A stretch of 64,000 nt of DNA, taken from positions 2,418,001 to 2,482,000 of the forward strand of contig NZ_AP023420.1 of assembly GCF_018408705.1 (NCBI RefSeq), in the 5' to 3' direction. The notes beneath the pieces are model-generated. The model ran no database searches. It had not been told where the DNA came from and worked only from the letters and a program-made list of their open reading frames with translations. This DNA comes from Pusillibacter faecalis. Its GTDB lineage: Bacteria > Bacillota > Clostridia > Oscillospirales > Oscillospiraceae. The position numbers and the translations under genes were made by a program. Shown here one piece after another: positions 8,356-16,002 of the stretch. How positions within the stretch are numbered: the first letter of the stretch is position 1; each line of letters begins with the position of its first letter.

Positions 8356-8922
8356 ATGCATACTTATCCAATTCATATTGCGGGCCTGGAGCGGCAATTG
8401 CCCATCTGCAGGGTCACAGACGATCTATACATCGGCGCATTTATCTGCTTTGGCGACGCGGAGCTGACAGTTGCCTGTGCCCGGGAGCTCTTAAAGCTGG
8501 CGCCGGCGGAGAGCTATGACTATCTCCTGACAGCGGAGGCTAAGAGCATCCCGCTGATCCACGAGATGGCGCGCCAGAGCGGCGCAAAAAAGTACTTCAT
8601 CGCCCGTAAGGGCCCCAAGGCCTATATGCCGGACCCCATCCACGTGGAGGACACCTCTATCACCACCGCAGGGACACAGCGGCTGTACCTGGGCCGGGAC
8701 GACGCGGATATGCTGCGGGGAAAGCGGGTGCTGCTGATGGACGACGTGATCTCCACTGGCGGTTCCCTCCACGCCATGGAGGAACTGGTGGCGCTGGCAG
8801 GCGGCATCGTGGCTGGTCGGGTGGCGGTGCTGGCAGAGGGCGATGCCCAGAAGCGGGAAGACATCAAATTTTTGGCGCCGCTGCCGCTGTTCAACGCGGA
8901 TGGAACGGTGAAGGGTGAATAA
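8356..8922 (+). CDS. Adenine phosphoribosyltransferase-like protein
   Basis: A 188-residue type I phosphoribosyltransferase. The PRPP-binding signature VLLMDDVISTGGS is present at about residues 126-138, and LLTAEAKSIPLIHEMAR resembles the adenine/xanthine subgroup. Start at 8356 chosen because GGGAGG lies eight bases upstream; an in-frame ATG at 8299 lacks a ribosome binding site. Likely converts a purine base to its nucleotide with PRPP, but a regulatory homologue of the same fold cannot be excluded. It is monocistronic, with its own promoter and a strong terminator. Confidence 0.85.
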   Translation: MHTYPIHIAGLERQLPICRVTDDLYIGAFICFGDAELTVACARELLKLAPAESYDYLLTAEAKSIPLIHEMARQSGAKKYFIARKGPKAYMPDPIHVEDTSITTAGTQRLYLGRDDADMLRGKRVLLMDDVISTGGSLHAMEELVALAGGIVAGRVAVLAEGDAQKREDIKFLAPLPLFNADGTVKGE

Positions 8923-8928
8923 TGGAAG

Positions 8929-8957
8929 GCGGCACGCTGCGGCGTGCCGCTTTTTTT
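8929..8957 (+). terminator. Strong intrinsic terminator
   Basis: GCGGCACGC / GCGTGCCGC stem, TGCG loop, then seven Ts. Confidence 0.92.
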
Positions 8958-8967
8958 GCGCCGAGAC

Positions 8968-8996
8968 TTGACAAGAGAGCACCACTGTGTTATATA
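8968..8996 (+). promoter_or_regulatory. Promoter of the XRE operon
   Basis: TTGACA (8968-8973), 17-bp spacer, TATATA (8991-8996). The start point falls inside the adjacent palindromic operator. Confidence 0.88.
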
Positions 8997-9026
8997 TGAA
9001 GTATACTTCATGTGAAGGAAACTTCA
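8997..9026. promoter_or_regulatory. Tandem palindromic operators of the XRE operon
   Basis: A perfect 14-bp palindrome TGAAGTATACTTCA (8997-9010) starts at the base after the -10 box; a second copy TGAAGGAAACTTCA (9013-9026) follows with centres 16 bp apart. Both share half-site TGAAG. The next gene encodes a small helix-turn-helix protein, so autorepression by a dimer bound across the transcription start is the natural reading. Site assignment is inferred, the repeats themselves are plain in the sequence. Confidence 0.8.
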
Positions 9027-9045
9027 TATTTGGGGGAGGGATGGG

Positions 9046-9279
9046 ATGAAAAACCGTGTCAAGGAGCTGCGCCTGGCGGCAGGAATGACTCAGCAGCAGC
9101 TGGCGGAGCTGGTCCATGTGTCCTCCCGGACCATCATCTCTCTGGAAAAGGGGCAGTACAACCCATCCCTGCTGCTGGCATACCGGCTGGCGCTGATTTT
9201 TTCCACTACGGTGGAGGAGCTGTACTGCCTGCAGGAGAACAAGGAAGAGGAGGACCGGCGGTATGAGGAATGGGAGTAA
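9046..9279 (+). CDS. XRE-family helix-turn-helix regulator
   Basis: A 77-residue protein that is one Cro/CI-type DNA-binding domain: MTQQQLAELVHVSSRTIISLEKGQYNP holds both helices, followed by a dimerising tail ending in an acidic stretch. This is the YozG-like group of very short XRE proteins commonly placed before small membrane proteins. Start ATG follows GGGAGGGATGGG. It heads an operon of three membrane proteins and has two operator-like palindromes on its own promoter. Confidence 0.93.
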   Translation: MKNRVKELRLAAGMTQQQLAELVHVSSRTIISLEKGQYNPSLLLAYRLALIFSTTVEELYCLQENKEEEDRRYEEWE

Positions 9280-9320
9280 ATGGCTGTGGCGCACGGAGCA
9301 GACAAAGAGAGGAGTTTTTG

Positions 9321-9746
9321 ATGAAGATTTACTATAAAAAACGGTTTTACAGCGGCCTTTTCAGCCTGCTTCTGGGGCTTGCCAATCCAGTGACCTGCTT
9401 ACTGCGGGGCTGGGAGCGGTTTGACTGGAAGGATGGGATTCTCTGTGTACTGCTGATCCTCACAGGACTTAGCTGGATTTTGAGGAGTTTGGACCGGGAA
9501 AAGGCCAGAGAGGACCGGGACGAGGACCGGGACGAGCGCAACCACTGGATTGAGCTGCGCAGTAAGGCCACGAGCTACCGGGTGATGTTCTGGATGAACG
9601 CAGCGTGGATGATTGGATGCATCCTAGGCTATACGATGGCAAAAGATGAGATTTATATTCAGATGGGTCTGCCATGTATGGTGCTGTGGATCGCAGCCGG
9701 AGCCGCCCGGCTGGTGAGTGAACTCTACTATGAGCAGAAATCTTGA
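9321..9746 (+). CDS. Membrane protein with DER motif (DUF2178-like), copy 1
   Basis: A 141-residue protein with four predicted membrane segments in two hairpins (about residues 10-30, 35-52, 87-105, 110-130) separated by a charged cytoplasmic linker carrying DRDERNHWIELRSKA. The DERxxxIxxKA element is that of DUF2178-like proteins. Start at 9321 follows GAGAGGAG with the product beginning MKIYYKKRF; the next gene begins MKIYHKRSF, so the two are tandem paralogues. An upstream in-frame start at 9270 would overlap the regulator gene and has no ribosome binding site. Function unknown. Confidence 0.85.
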   Translation: MKIYYKKRFYSGLFSLLLGLANPVTCLLRGWERFDWKDGILCVLLILTGLSWILRSLDREKAREDRDEDRDERNHWIELRSKATSYRVMFWMNAAWMIGCILGYTMAKDEIYIQMGLPCMVLWIAAGAARLVSELYYEQKS

Positions 9747-9757
9747 GAGGAGATTCT

Positions 9758-10162
9758 ATGAAGATTTATCATAAGCGCAGTTTTGCCGGCGGCATTCTCT
9801 GCCTGCTGCTGGCGGTGGGCTGTGGTGCCCTGCTGGCGGCGGAGGGATTTCAGGTCAAACTCCTGGTAAGCCTGGCGTTGCTGCTGTTTTTAGGGGGTGT
9901 GGATTTGGTCTGGGCCATGTCCCGGGAATCCCGGATGCCCCGGGGAGATGAACGGGACCGGCAGATCAGCGAGAAAAGCGCCTGGTCCGCCTATCTGGTG
10001 CTGACCAACGGCTGCTGGATGGTGTCTGTCGTCGTGCTGCTGCTCTATGCCGTTTTCCGCAGCGTGGCGTTGCTGGCAGCGGCTGTGACATTGTTCTGCG
10101 TGATTTTGGCGGCATTTGTCATCTTGCTATGTACAAACGCCTATTACGAAAGGCATCTGTGA
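9758..10162 (+). CDS. Membrane protein with DER motif (DUF2178-like), copy 2
   Basis: A 134-residue paralogue of the preceding gene, beginning MKIYHKRSFAGG, again two membrane hairpins around a charged linker RGDERDRQISEKSAW. Start at 9758 chosen for the GAGAGGAG site seven bases upstream. It begins 11 nt after its neighbour and is certainly co-transcribed. No residues suggesting catalysis; a small signalling or transport-regulating membrane complex is possible but unproven. Confidence 0.85.
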   Translation: MKIYHKRSFAGGILCLLLAVGCGALLAAEGFQVKLLVSLALLLFLGGVDLVWAMSRESRMPRGDERDRQISEKSAWSAYLVLTNGCWMVSVVVLLLYAVFRSVALLAAAVTLFCVILAAFVILLCTNAYYERHL

Positions 10163-10191
10163 GCATGCCGCTAAGACAAGGAGGAAATGAG

Positions 10192-10887
10192 ATGGATCGA
10201 GCTCATGACCGCAATCAAATCCGGCAGCTGCATCTGCTCCGGGATGAGCGGGACCGGGAGCTTCTGACCGCTGCACAGAGCCGGGCTGGAAATGCGGTGC
10301 TGCGGGTGTCTCAGCTGCTGGCCGCAATCTGCCTGCTGCGGGGAGAGCCGGTTTGGACGGCTTTGCTGTCCCTGACCTTTGTAAACGCCGCGGCCCAGTG
10401 CTTTCACCAGTTCCGCTGTGACAGGGAGAGAGCATACCTGCTATTGGGGCTGGCTGCGGGCGCGGTGGCCCTGGGGCTGTGCAGCGTCTTTCTGATCAAG
10501 GGGGAGGCGGCGCTGACCATGGGACGGCTGGTGGCTTTCGGTGTACTTTACTATATGCTGCGGGCTCTGGCGGGACTTTTGTTTGTGGGGGTGCTACTGG
10601 CCATGTTCTGGATTGCCCATCGGGTAGGCCACCTGGATGGGGAGCAGTGGGAGGCCTATTTCCAATCAGTTTCCACAGTGGGACTCCTCCTCCGGGGCGG
10701 GTGCATCCTGCTGTTGGCGCTGGGGATGGTGACGGCGCTGAGTTGGCCGCTATTTTCCCTGCTGGGCTTCCCCACGCCGGGGAGACTGGCCCTGATTTTC
10801 TTTGTGGCGGCGGGTGGCCACTTGGTAAGAGCATTCAGCGATCAGCGGGAAGAGCTGATCAGCAAGCTGCTCCGACTGAAGTCGTAA
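10192..10887 (+). CDS. Six-segment membrane protein with N-terminal DER motif
   Basis: A 231-residue protein. The N-terminus holds LRDERDRELLTAAQSRAGN, the same DER element as its two upstream neighbours, followed by about six membrane segments. It thus looks like an enlarged relative in which the motif precedes rather than separates the membrane hairpins. Start at 10192 follows AGGAGG with a seven-base gap; the longer frame from 10129 would overlap the preceding gene. Last gene of the XRE operon, ending at a GC-rich hairpin. Function unknown. Confidence 0.8.
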   Translation: MDRAHDRNQIRQLHLLRDERDRELLTAAQSRAGNAVLRVSQLLAAICLLRGEPVWTALLSLTFVNAAAQCFHQFRCDRERAYLLLGLAAGAVALGLCSVFLIKGEAALTMGRLVAFGVLYYMLRALAGLLFVGVLLAMFWIAHRVGHLDGEQWEAYFQSVSTVGLLLRGGCILLLALGMVTALSWPLFSLLGFPTPGRLALIFFVAAGGHLVRAFSDQREELISKLLRLKS

Positions 10888-10892
10888 GGAAA

Positions 10893-10914
10893 GGCGCCCG
10901 GTAAACCGGGCGCC
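10893..10914. terminator. Hairpin between XRE operon and ruvX
   Basis: GGCGCCCGG / CCGGGCGCC perfect 9-bp stem with TAAA loop between convergent genes; no long U-tract. Confidence 0.65.
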
Positions 10915-10948
10915 TGAGTCTATTTCCATTAAGGCCGCTGGCGGGAGA

Positions 10949-11374
10949 TTACCCGGCAGGATGGCTTTTTTTATAGGTGAGATAGCCCTCCAAAATCAGG
11001 GATGCCGCCACGGCGTCCACAACCTTCTTCCGCTTCTTGGCGTTTTTGCCGTTGTTCAGAAGAATCTGGTGGGCGTCAATGGTGGTGCGTCGCTCGTCCC
11101 AGAGGATGACCGGCAGGGAGGAGGTCTCCTCCAGCAGGACCTTCATGGCCTGGGCCTTTTCGGAACGGGGCCCCCGAGTGCCATCCATGTTGATGGGGTG
11201 GCCCAGCACCAGTTCCTCCACGCCATGCTCCTGAGCCAGCGCGGCCACGCGCTCCGCCACAGCCTCCGGACGGTAGGCGTCGATGGTGGTGGTGAAGCCG
11301 GCCATGAAGCCAGTGGGGTCTGAGATGGCGATGCCAGTGTGGGCGTCACCGTAATCAATGGCCATAATACGCAT
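10949..11374 (-). CDS. ruvX: Holliday junction resolvase-like protein RuvX/YqgF
   Basis: A 141-residue RNase H-fold nuclease implicated in 16S rRNA maturation and Holliday junction processing. It opens MRIMAIDYGDAHTG, with the catalytic Asp in AIDYG, and contains LVLGHPINMDG, WDERRTT (second acidic residue) and VDAVAASLILEGYL (third). Start at 11374 chosen because GCGAGG precedes it; a GTG six codons earlier overlaps the stop of the upstream gene. Transcribed behind the VanX-like lipoprotein. Confidence 0.93.
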   Translation of the reverse strand: MRIMAIDYGDAHTGIAISDPTGFMAGFTTTIDAYRPEAVAERVAALAQEHGVEELVLGHPINMDGTRGPRSEKAQAMKVLLEETSSLPVILWDERRTTIDAHQILLNNGKNAKKRKKVVDAVAASLILEGYLTYKKSHPAG

Positions 11375-11388
11375 CAAAATCCTCGCTT

Positions 11389-12063
11389 TCACTTGGGAGG
11401 GGACCAGCTTTCCTCCACAGGATAATTATCTAGATCGGAAAAGTGCCACCACTCGCCGGTATAGGGCTGGAAACCGCATGCTGTCAGCACGTCCTCCAGC
11501 AGCTGGGCGTTCGCGGCGGCGGAGGCCGGCACATCGCTGTAATCCCGGTCCGCCAGGGGGGAGAAATCGTCAAAGTCCGTAGGCATCTCCACAGGCTCCC
11601 CATCCAGAGCCGCCAGAGTCAGGTCCACTGTGTTTCCCCGGCTGTGGGAGGAAGAACCTGTCTCCGGGTTTGCAACATACACCGGGTCCGGACAGATCTC
11701 CCACAGGCGGAACTGGGCCTGTGTGGGACGAAAAGCGTCCCAGATCAGCAGGGTATAGCCCTGGCCCATGAGAATGTCCAATGCAGAGGAGAGCTTTTGT
11801 ACCGTGCCATAGCGGAGATAGGCATCCGTAAAGTCATAGACAGCCTGTCCAGTAAAATTTTCCGCCCCTGCGTATTTCAAATCCACCAGGATGTCCGGCA
11901 GGTATTCCTGCACCCGTACGAAGTCTGCCGCCTCGGGCTCCGGCATCGGTGCGGGTTCGGACTCTGGGACTGCCTGGACAGGGAGGATAGACGCATCTTC
12001 CATTGGCTCGGAGACGCCGCAGCCGGTGAGAACCAGGAGAAGCAAAAGCAGATACCATCTCAT
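11389..12063 (-). CDS. VanX-type D-Ala-D-Ala dipeptidase lipoprotein
   Basis: A 224-residue lipoprotein: signal peptide MRWYLLLLLLVLTGC with the lipobox Cys at residue 15, a Pro/Glu-rich linker, then a peptidase M15D domain. The VanX catalytic set is complete: Arg112 in DAFRP, zinc ligands His140 and Asp147 in SSHSRGNTVD, catalytic Glu204 and zinc ligand His207 in EWWHF. It should cleave D-Ala-D-Ala outside the membrane, so it is more likely a cell-wall recycling enzyme than part of vancomycin resistance; no vanH, vanA or vanRS lies nearby. Start ATG follows GAAGGAGG. Confidence 0.9.
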   Translation of the reverse strand: MRWYLLLLLLVLTGCGVSEPMEDASILPVQAVPESEPAPMPEPEAADFVRVQEYLPDILVDLKYAGAENFTGQAVYDFTDAYLRYGTVQKLSSALDILMGQGYTLLIWDAFRPTQAQFRLWEICPDPVYVANPETGSSSHSRGNTVDLTLAALDGEPVEMPTDFDDFSPLADRDYSDVPASAAANAQLLEDVLTACGFQPYTGEWWHFSDLDNYPVEESWSPPK

Positions 12064-12087
12064 AGGGGGCCTCCTTCCTGGGAGAAT

Positions 12088-12116
12088 ATCATACCATATC
12101 GGGGACGTGGGCGCAA
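12088..12116 (-). promoter_or_regulatory. Promoter of VanX-like gene and ruvX
   Basis: Minus strand: TTGCGC (12111-12116), 17-bp spacer, TATGAT (12088-12093); start codon 25 nt downstream. Confidence 0.6.
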
Positions 12117-12173
12117 GGGGGCGGAAGTTCCCAGCAGCGCAGAGGACAATTCTAAAAAAATGGAAGAAAATGA

Positions 12174-12202
12174 TTGACGGCAGATTTGACTTGTAGTATA
12201 AT
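12174..12202 (+). promoter_or_regulatory. Promoter of rpmG-secE-nusG-rplKA operon
   Basis: TTGACG (12174-12179), 17-bp spacer, perfect TATAAT (12197-12202). The leader before rpmG is about 140 nt; no known riboswitch motif was recognised in it. Confidence 0.9.
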
Positions 12203-12351
12203 CTTTCTTACCTGTGAAAAAGGGTTTTCTTGTCGCGCCTGTTTTTCGCTTTCCAGGTCCGATGGGGAATTCTTTCAAAAAGGCAGGGAGGCAATCGGTA
12301 TTCACCCGGCGTCAGCCGGACATGATACCAATAATAAGGAGGTGCCGTTAA

Positions 12352-12501
12352 ATGCGCGTGAAAGTCACACTGAGATGCAACGAGTGCAAGCAGAGAAACT
12401 ACAATACGATGAAGAACAAGAAGAACACTCCGGACAAGCTGGAACTTAACAAGTATTGCCCCTTCTGCAGAAAGCACACGCTCCACAGCGAAACCAAGTA
12501 A
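12352..12501 (+). CDS. rpmG: 50S ribosomal protein L33
   Basis: A 49-codon gene reading [17 protein letters not shown] and ending HTLHSETK. It has the two zinc-ribbon cysteine pairs (CNEC at 9-12 and CPFC at 36-39), i.e. the zinc-binding form. Start ATG follows AAGGAGGTGCC. Position directly before secE and nusG is the standard Firmicutes order. Confidence 0.96.
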   Translation: MRVKVTLRCNECKQRNYNTMKNKKNTPDKLELNKYCPFCRKHTLHSETK

Positions 12502-12535
12502 TGGCGACGAATTTAAGAAAGGGCGTGTAACGAAC

Positions 12536-12745
12536 ATGGCAGAAGAGAAGAAGAGAGACCGCGGTCTCTGGTTCCGCGAGATGAAAAGCGAAATGAAAAA
12601 GGTCGTATGGCCGACCCGGCAGACCGTGCTGAAGAATACTGGCACTGTGTTGCTGTGCTCCCTGTTGATCGGCGTGTGCATCTGGGTCTTCGACTTTGTG
12701 GCGTCTTCCGCCGTTGAGATGATCCTGAACGTATTCAACGCCTAA
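12536..12745 (+). CDS. secE: Protein translocase subunit SecE
   Basis: A 69-residue single-pass membrane protein, the short Gram-positive form. The amphipathic helix RDRGLWFREMKSEMKKVVWP includes the conserved KKVVWPTRQ element, followed by one membrane segment (TVLLCSLLIGVCIWVFDFV). It clamps SecY in the SecYEG channel. Lies between rpmG and nusG. Confidence 0.96.
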   Translation: MAEEKKRDRGLWFREMKSEMKKVVWPTRQTVLKNTGTVLLCSLLIGVCIWVFDFVASSAVEMILNVFNA

Positions 12746-12756
12746 GGGGTATTGAT

Positions 12757-13281
12757 ATGTCAGACGACGCAAAGTGGTATGTGATTCATACCTACTCCGG
12801 CTATGAAAACGCCGTAAAAACCAGCATTGAAAAGTTTGTTACCGGCCGCGGTATGGAGGATATGATTCTGCGAATGGAAATCCCTATGGAGACCGTGACA
12901 GAGGTAACAGACTCCGGTGCCACCAAGCAGGTGGAGCGCAAGGTTTTCCCGGGTTATGTACTGGTCAAAATGGTCATGACCGACGAGACCTGGCATCTGG
13001 TGCGGAACGTCCGCGGCGTCACAGGCTTTGTGGGCAGCGCCAACAAGCCGATTCCTCTGACAGAGGAAGAGGTGCTGGCCATGGGCATGGAGAAGCATGA
13101 GATTGTGGTGCAGTATCAGGTAGGCGACCACGTCAAGATTGTGGATGGCCCGCTGGCTAGCTTCACTGGCGTTGTGGAGGAGATTGAGCCGGAGAAAAAC
13201 CGGGTCAGCGTCATGGTATCCATGTTCGGAAGAGAGACGCCCGTGGACCTGGAGTTGGACCAAGTAGAGGTCCTGAACTAA
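12757..13281 (+). CDS. nusG: Transcription termination/antitermination protein NusG
   Basis: A 174-residue protein with the NGN domain (WYVIHTYSGYENAVK at the N-terminus, FPGYVLVKM in the middle) and a C-terminal KOW domain (VGDHVKIVDGPLASFTGVVEEI). Binds RNA polymerase and links it to ribosomes or Rho. Starts 11 nt after secE. Confidence 0.97.
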   Translation: MSDDAKWYVIHTYSGYENAVKTSIEKFVTGRGMEDMILRMEIPMETVTEVTDSGATKQVERKVFPGYVLVKMVMTDETWHLVRNVRGVTGFVGSANKPIPLTEEEVLAMGMEKHEIVVQYQVGDHVKIVDGPLASFTGVVEEIEPEKNRVSVMVSMFGRETPVDLELDQVEVLN

Positions 13282-13389
13282 CGTGAAACCAAGCCGGAGG
13301 ATTCCGGCACAAGTGGGAGGAACCAGCCGGTTCCGCCAAGGACGGACGAACGCCCGCCACCACATTTTGATTTAGGAGGTGCTACTGAA

Positions 13390-13815
13390 GTGGCACAGAA
13401 AATTACTGGTTATGTAAAATTGCAGATTCCCGCAGGCAAGGCAACCCCGGCGCCCCCTGTCGGTCCGGCCCTGGGCCAGCATGGTGTCAACATTGCCGCC
13501 TTTACCAAGGAATTTAATGAGCGCACCAAGAACGACGTGGGTATGATCATCCCCGTGGTCATTACGGTGTATGCTGACCGCTCCTTCACCTTCATCACCA
13601 AGACGCCCCCCGCGGCCGTCCTGATTAAGAAGGAGTGCAACATTGAGTCCGGCTCCGGTGTCCCCAACAAGACTAAGGTGGCAACCATCTCCAAGGCCTC
13701 CATTCAAAAGATTGCTGAGATCAAGATGAAGGACCTGAACGCCGCCAGCCTGGAATCCGCTATGAGCATGATCGCCGGCACTGCCCGTTCCATGGGCGTG
13801 GTCGTAGGCGACTGA
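13390..13815 (+). CDS. rplK: 50S ribosomal protein L11
   Basis: A 141-residue protein of normal length, with [19 protein letters not shown] and [12 protein letters not shown] near the N-terminus. The start codon is GTG at 13390, placed ten bases after AGGAGGTG. The 108-nt gap from nusG has a small inverted repeat (CCGGAGGATTCCGG) but no recognised regulatory RNA. Confidence 0.97.
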   Translation: MAQKITGYVKLQIPAGKATPAPPVGPALGQHGVNIAAFTKEFNERTKNDVGMIIPVVITVYADRSFTFITKTPPAAVLIKKECNIESGSGVPNKTKVATISKASIQKIAEIKMKDLNAASLESAMSMIAGTARSMGVVVGD

Positions 13816-13893
13816 CAGCCAGCGCGGTCTTTCTGACCGCTTGATACAGTGGGAGGATACATTCCGAAGAACCACTATGAGGAGGAAGTAACA

Positions 13894-14586
13894 TTGTTTA
13901 GAGGCAAGAAATATCAGGAAAGCGCCAAGCAGATTGATAAGAACATGCAGTATGATCCTGCGGAAGGCTTGGCTCTCATTTGCAAAACCGCCAGTGCCAA
14001 GTTTGACGAGACCGTTGAGCTTCATGTGAAGCTGGGCGTGGACTCCCGTCATGCTGACCAGCAGGTGCGTGGTGCCATCGTGCTGCCCCACGGCACCGGT
14101 AAGAGTGTGCGCGTGCTGGTGTTCGCCAAGGGCGACAAGGCTGACGCTGCCCGCGAGGCTGGTGCCGACTATGTGGGCGAGATGGACCTGGTGGAGAAGA
14201 TTCAGAAGGAAAACTGGTTTGACTTTGACGTGGTGGTTGCCAGCCCAGACATGATGGGTTTGGTGGGCCGTCTCGGTAAGGTATTGGGCCCCAAGGGCTT
14301 GATGCCCTCTCCCAAGGCCGGCACCGTCACCCCCGACGTTGCCAAGGCCGTGCAGGAGGTTAAGGCCGGTAAGATCGAGTACCGCCTGGACAAGACCAAC
14401 ATCATCCACTGCCCCATTGGCAAGGTGTCCTTCGGCGCGGAGAAGCTGACGGAGAACTACAATGCTCTCATCGGCGCCATCGTCAAGGCCAAGCCCGCCG
14501 CTGCCAAGGGCCAGTATATCCGCAGCTGCGTCGCTGCTTCCACCATGGGCCCCGGTGTGAAGTTCAATACGTCCAAGCTGGTGTAA
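13894..14586 (+). CDS. rplA: 50S ribosomal protein L1 (TTG start)
   Basis: A 230-residue protein with the family block [19 protein letters not shown]. Start is taken as TTG at 13894: AGGAGG lies eight bases upstream and the length then equals the usual 229-231; the longer frame from 13849 would add an unsupported 15 residues overlapping that ribosome binding site. L1 typically also represses its own operon by binding mRNA. Confidence 0.96.
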   Translation: MFRGKKYQESAKQIDKNMQYDPAEGLALICKTASAKFDETVELHVKLGVDSRHADQQVRGAIVLPHGTGKSVRVLVFAKGDKADAAREAGADYVGEMDLVEKIQKENWFDFDVVVASPDMMGLVGRLGKVLGPKGLMPSPKAGTVTPDVAKAVQEVKAGKIEYRLDKTNIIHCPIGKVSFGAEKLTENYNALIGAIVKAKPAAAKGQYIRSCVAASTMGPGVKFNTSKLV

Positions 14587-14595
14587 TGGTCTCAA

Positions 14596-14639
14596 GGGGG
14601 AGCAGGCTCCCCCACCACCAGTGACGTCGGTCATTGGTG
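14596..14639 (+). other. Two adjacent hairpins after rplA
   Basis: GGGGGAGC/GCTCCCCC (14596-14613) and CACCAGTGAC/GGTCATTGGTG (14616-14639) start ten bases after rplA. They have no U-tract and may stabilise the 3' end or slow read-through. Confidence 0.5.
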
Positions 14640-14734
14640 TGCGTGCCCCGGCGCGTGGGTCGGAGAATTTTTGCCACGTACACGCCGCGGCGAAAATGAT
14701 TGAAGAATTTTTCACCGGAGACGAAAGAATTAGG

Positions 14735-14759
14735 GGGAAACCGGAGGTTTCCCTGTTTC
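14735..14759 (+). terminator. Probable terminator before the rplJ promoter
   Basis: GGGAAACC / GGTTTCCC stem with GGA loop followed by TGTTTCC, 150 nt after rplA and 40 nt before the next promoter. Confidence 0.55.
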
Positions 14760-14799
14760 CGGATTTGGGAAATTTTCGGGAGAAAATAGTATTTGAGGG

Positions 14800-14828
14800 T
14801 TGACATGGCGTCTTTCCTTGAATATAAT
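14800..14828 (+). promoter_or_regulatory. rplJ-rplL promoter (perfect consensus)
   Basis: TTGACA (14800-14805), 17-bp spacer, TATAAT (14823-14828): no mismatch in either box. Confidence 0.95.
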
Positions 14829-14840
14829 ATCAGATGCGTT

Positions 14841-14945
14841 CCAAAGACAGCAGGTGAGAACTCTCTCATAAATCCTGCCGAGGGCGGCAAAGTCGATTTG
14901 CTATCCGTCCTTGTGTCTTTGCGGACATAAGGACGGTTCCTTTTT
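14841..14945 (+). promoter_or_regulatory. Ribosomal protein L10 leader with attenuator
   Basis: The leader carries the Firmicutes L10-leader signature: AGACAGCAGGTGAGAA ... AATCCTGCCGAGG, the stem/kink-turn region bound by the L10(L12)4 complex. It is followed by a terminator hairpin CCGTCCTT (14905-14912) / AAGGACGG (14929-14936) and TTCCTTTTTG. Excess L10-L12 is known in this family to favour termination, giving autogenous control. Confidence 0.88.
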
Positions 14946-14982
14946 GAACGCACCTACAAATCCTATGGAGGTGAAACCAAAC

Positions 14983-15531
14983 ATGCCTAACGCAAAGGTC
15001 TTATCTGAAAAGCAGGCCATCGTGGCCCAGCTGACCGAGAAGATCCAGAATGCCACCGCCGGCGTCCTCGTCGACTACAAGGGCATTACCGTGGAGGAGG
15101 ACACTGCGCTGCGCCGTGAGTGCCGTGAGAACGACGTGGATTACGCCGTTGTCAAAAATACCCTGCTGCGCTTTGCCTTCAACAACGCCGGCCTGAGCGA
15201 GCTGGACGGCCTGCTCAACGGTACAACGTCTCTGGCGCTGTGCTCCGATCCTGTGGCTCCCGCCCGGGTCATGGCCAACTATGCCAAGAAGCTCAACGAC
15301 AAGTTTGAGATCAAAGGCGGCTTCATGGACGGTAAGCCCGTGGACCTGGCCACCATCAACTCCCTGGCGTCCATCCCCGCGCTGCCCGTCCTGCAGGCGC
15401 AGGTCCTGGGCACTATGCTGGCTCCTATCACAGGACTTGCCGTGGTCCTCAAGCAGATCGCCGAGAAGAATGGCGCGCCTGCCGAAGAGGCTCCCGCCGA
15501 GGAGGCAGCTCCGACTCCCGCCGCCGAGTAA
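14983..15531 (+). CDS. rplJ: 50S ribosomal protein L10
   Basis: A 182-residue stalk-base protein beginning MPNAKVLSEKQAIVAQLTEK, with GVLVDYKGITVEEDTALR and VKNTLLRFAF. Start at 14983 follows GGAGGTGAAACCAAAC. The C-terminal tail is an Ala/Glu/Pro run (APAEEAPAEEAAPTPAAE), longer than in B. subtilis. Under control of the L10 leader. Confidence 0.97.
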   Translation: MPNAKVLSEKQAIVAQLTEKIQNATAGVLVDYKGITVEEDTALRRECRENDVDYAVVKNTLLRFAFNNAGLSELDGLLNGTTSLALCSDPVAPARVMANYAKKLNDKFEIKGGFMDGKPVDLATINSLASIPALPVLQAQVLGTMLAPITGLAVVLKQIAEKNGAPAEEAPAEEAAPTPAAE

Positions 15532-15579
15532 GCGGCCCCACACCATTGACTTAAAATTTACAAATAGGAGGCAAATACA

Positions 15580-15951
15580 ATGTCTGAGAAAGTTACCGCT
15601 ATGATCGAAGAGATCAAGGCTCTGACCGTTCTGGAGCTCAGTGAGCTGGTACACGCCCTGGAGGAGGAGTTCGGTGTTTCTGCCGCCGCCATGGCCGCTC
15701 CCGCCGCAGGTGCCGCCGCTCCCGCTGCTGAGGAGAAGACCGAGTTTGACGTGGTTCTGACCGGCTTTGACGCCGCTGCCAAGATCAAGGTCATTAAGGC
15801 TGTCCGTGAGATCACCGGCCAGGGTCTGGCCGAAGCAAAGGCTACCGTTGAGGGTGCTCCTTCCACGCTGAAGGAGGGTATTTCCAAGGACGATGCCGAG
15901 GCTCTGAAGAAGCAGGTCGAAGAGGCCGGCGGCAAGGTGGAGCTGAAGTAA
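15580..15951 (+). CDS. rplL: 50S ribosomal protein L7/L12
   Basis: A 123-residue protein with the N-terminal dimerisation helix pair ([17 protein letters not shown]), an Ala-rich hinge (about residues 37-52) and the C-terminal factor-binding domain ([20 protein letters not shown]). Recruits translation GTPases. 48 nt after rplJ; last gene of the transcript. Confidence 0.97.
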   Translation: MSEKVTAMIEEIKALTVLELSELVHALEEEFGVSAAAMAAPAAGAAAPAAEEKTEFDVVLTGFDAAAKIKVIKAVREITGQGLAEAKATVEGAPSTLKEGISKDDAEALKKQVEEAGGKVELK

Positions 15952-15966
15952 TATCCATATGCCCAA

Positions 15967-16002
15967 AAAGATTCCCTGTCCATTGGACAGGGAATCTTTT
16001 TG
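15967..16002 (+). terminator. Strong terminator after rplL
   Basis: ATTCCCTGTCC / GGACAGGGAAT stem extended by AAAAG/CTTTT, three-base loop, U-rich tail. Confidence 0.93.

Noticed and set aside
13372..14715. 447-codon minus-strand frame
   Set aside because: Antisense of rplK and rplA.
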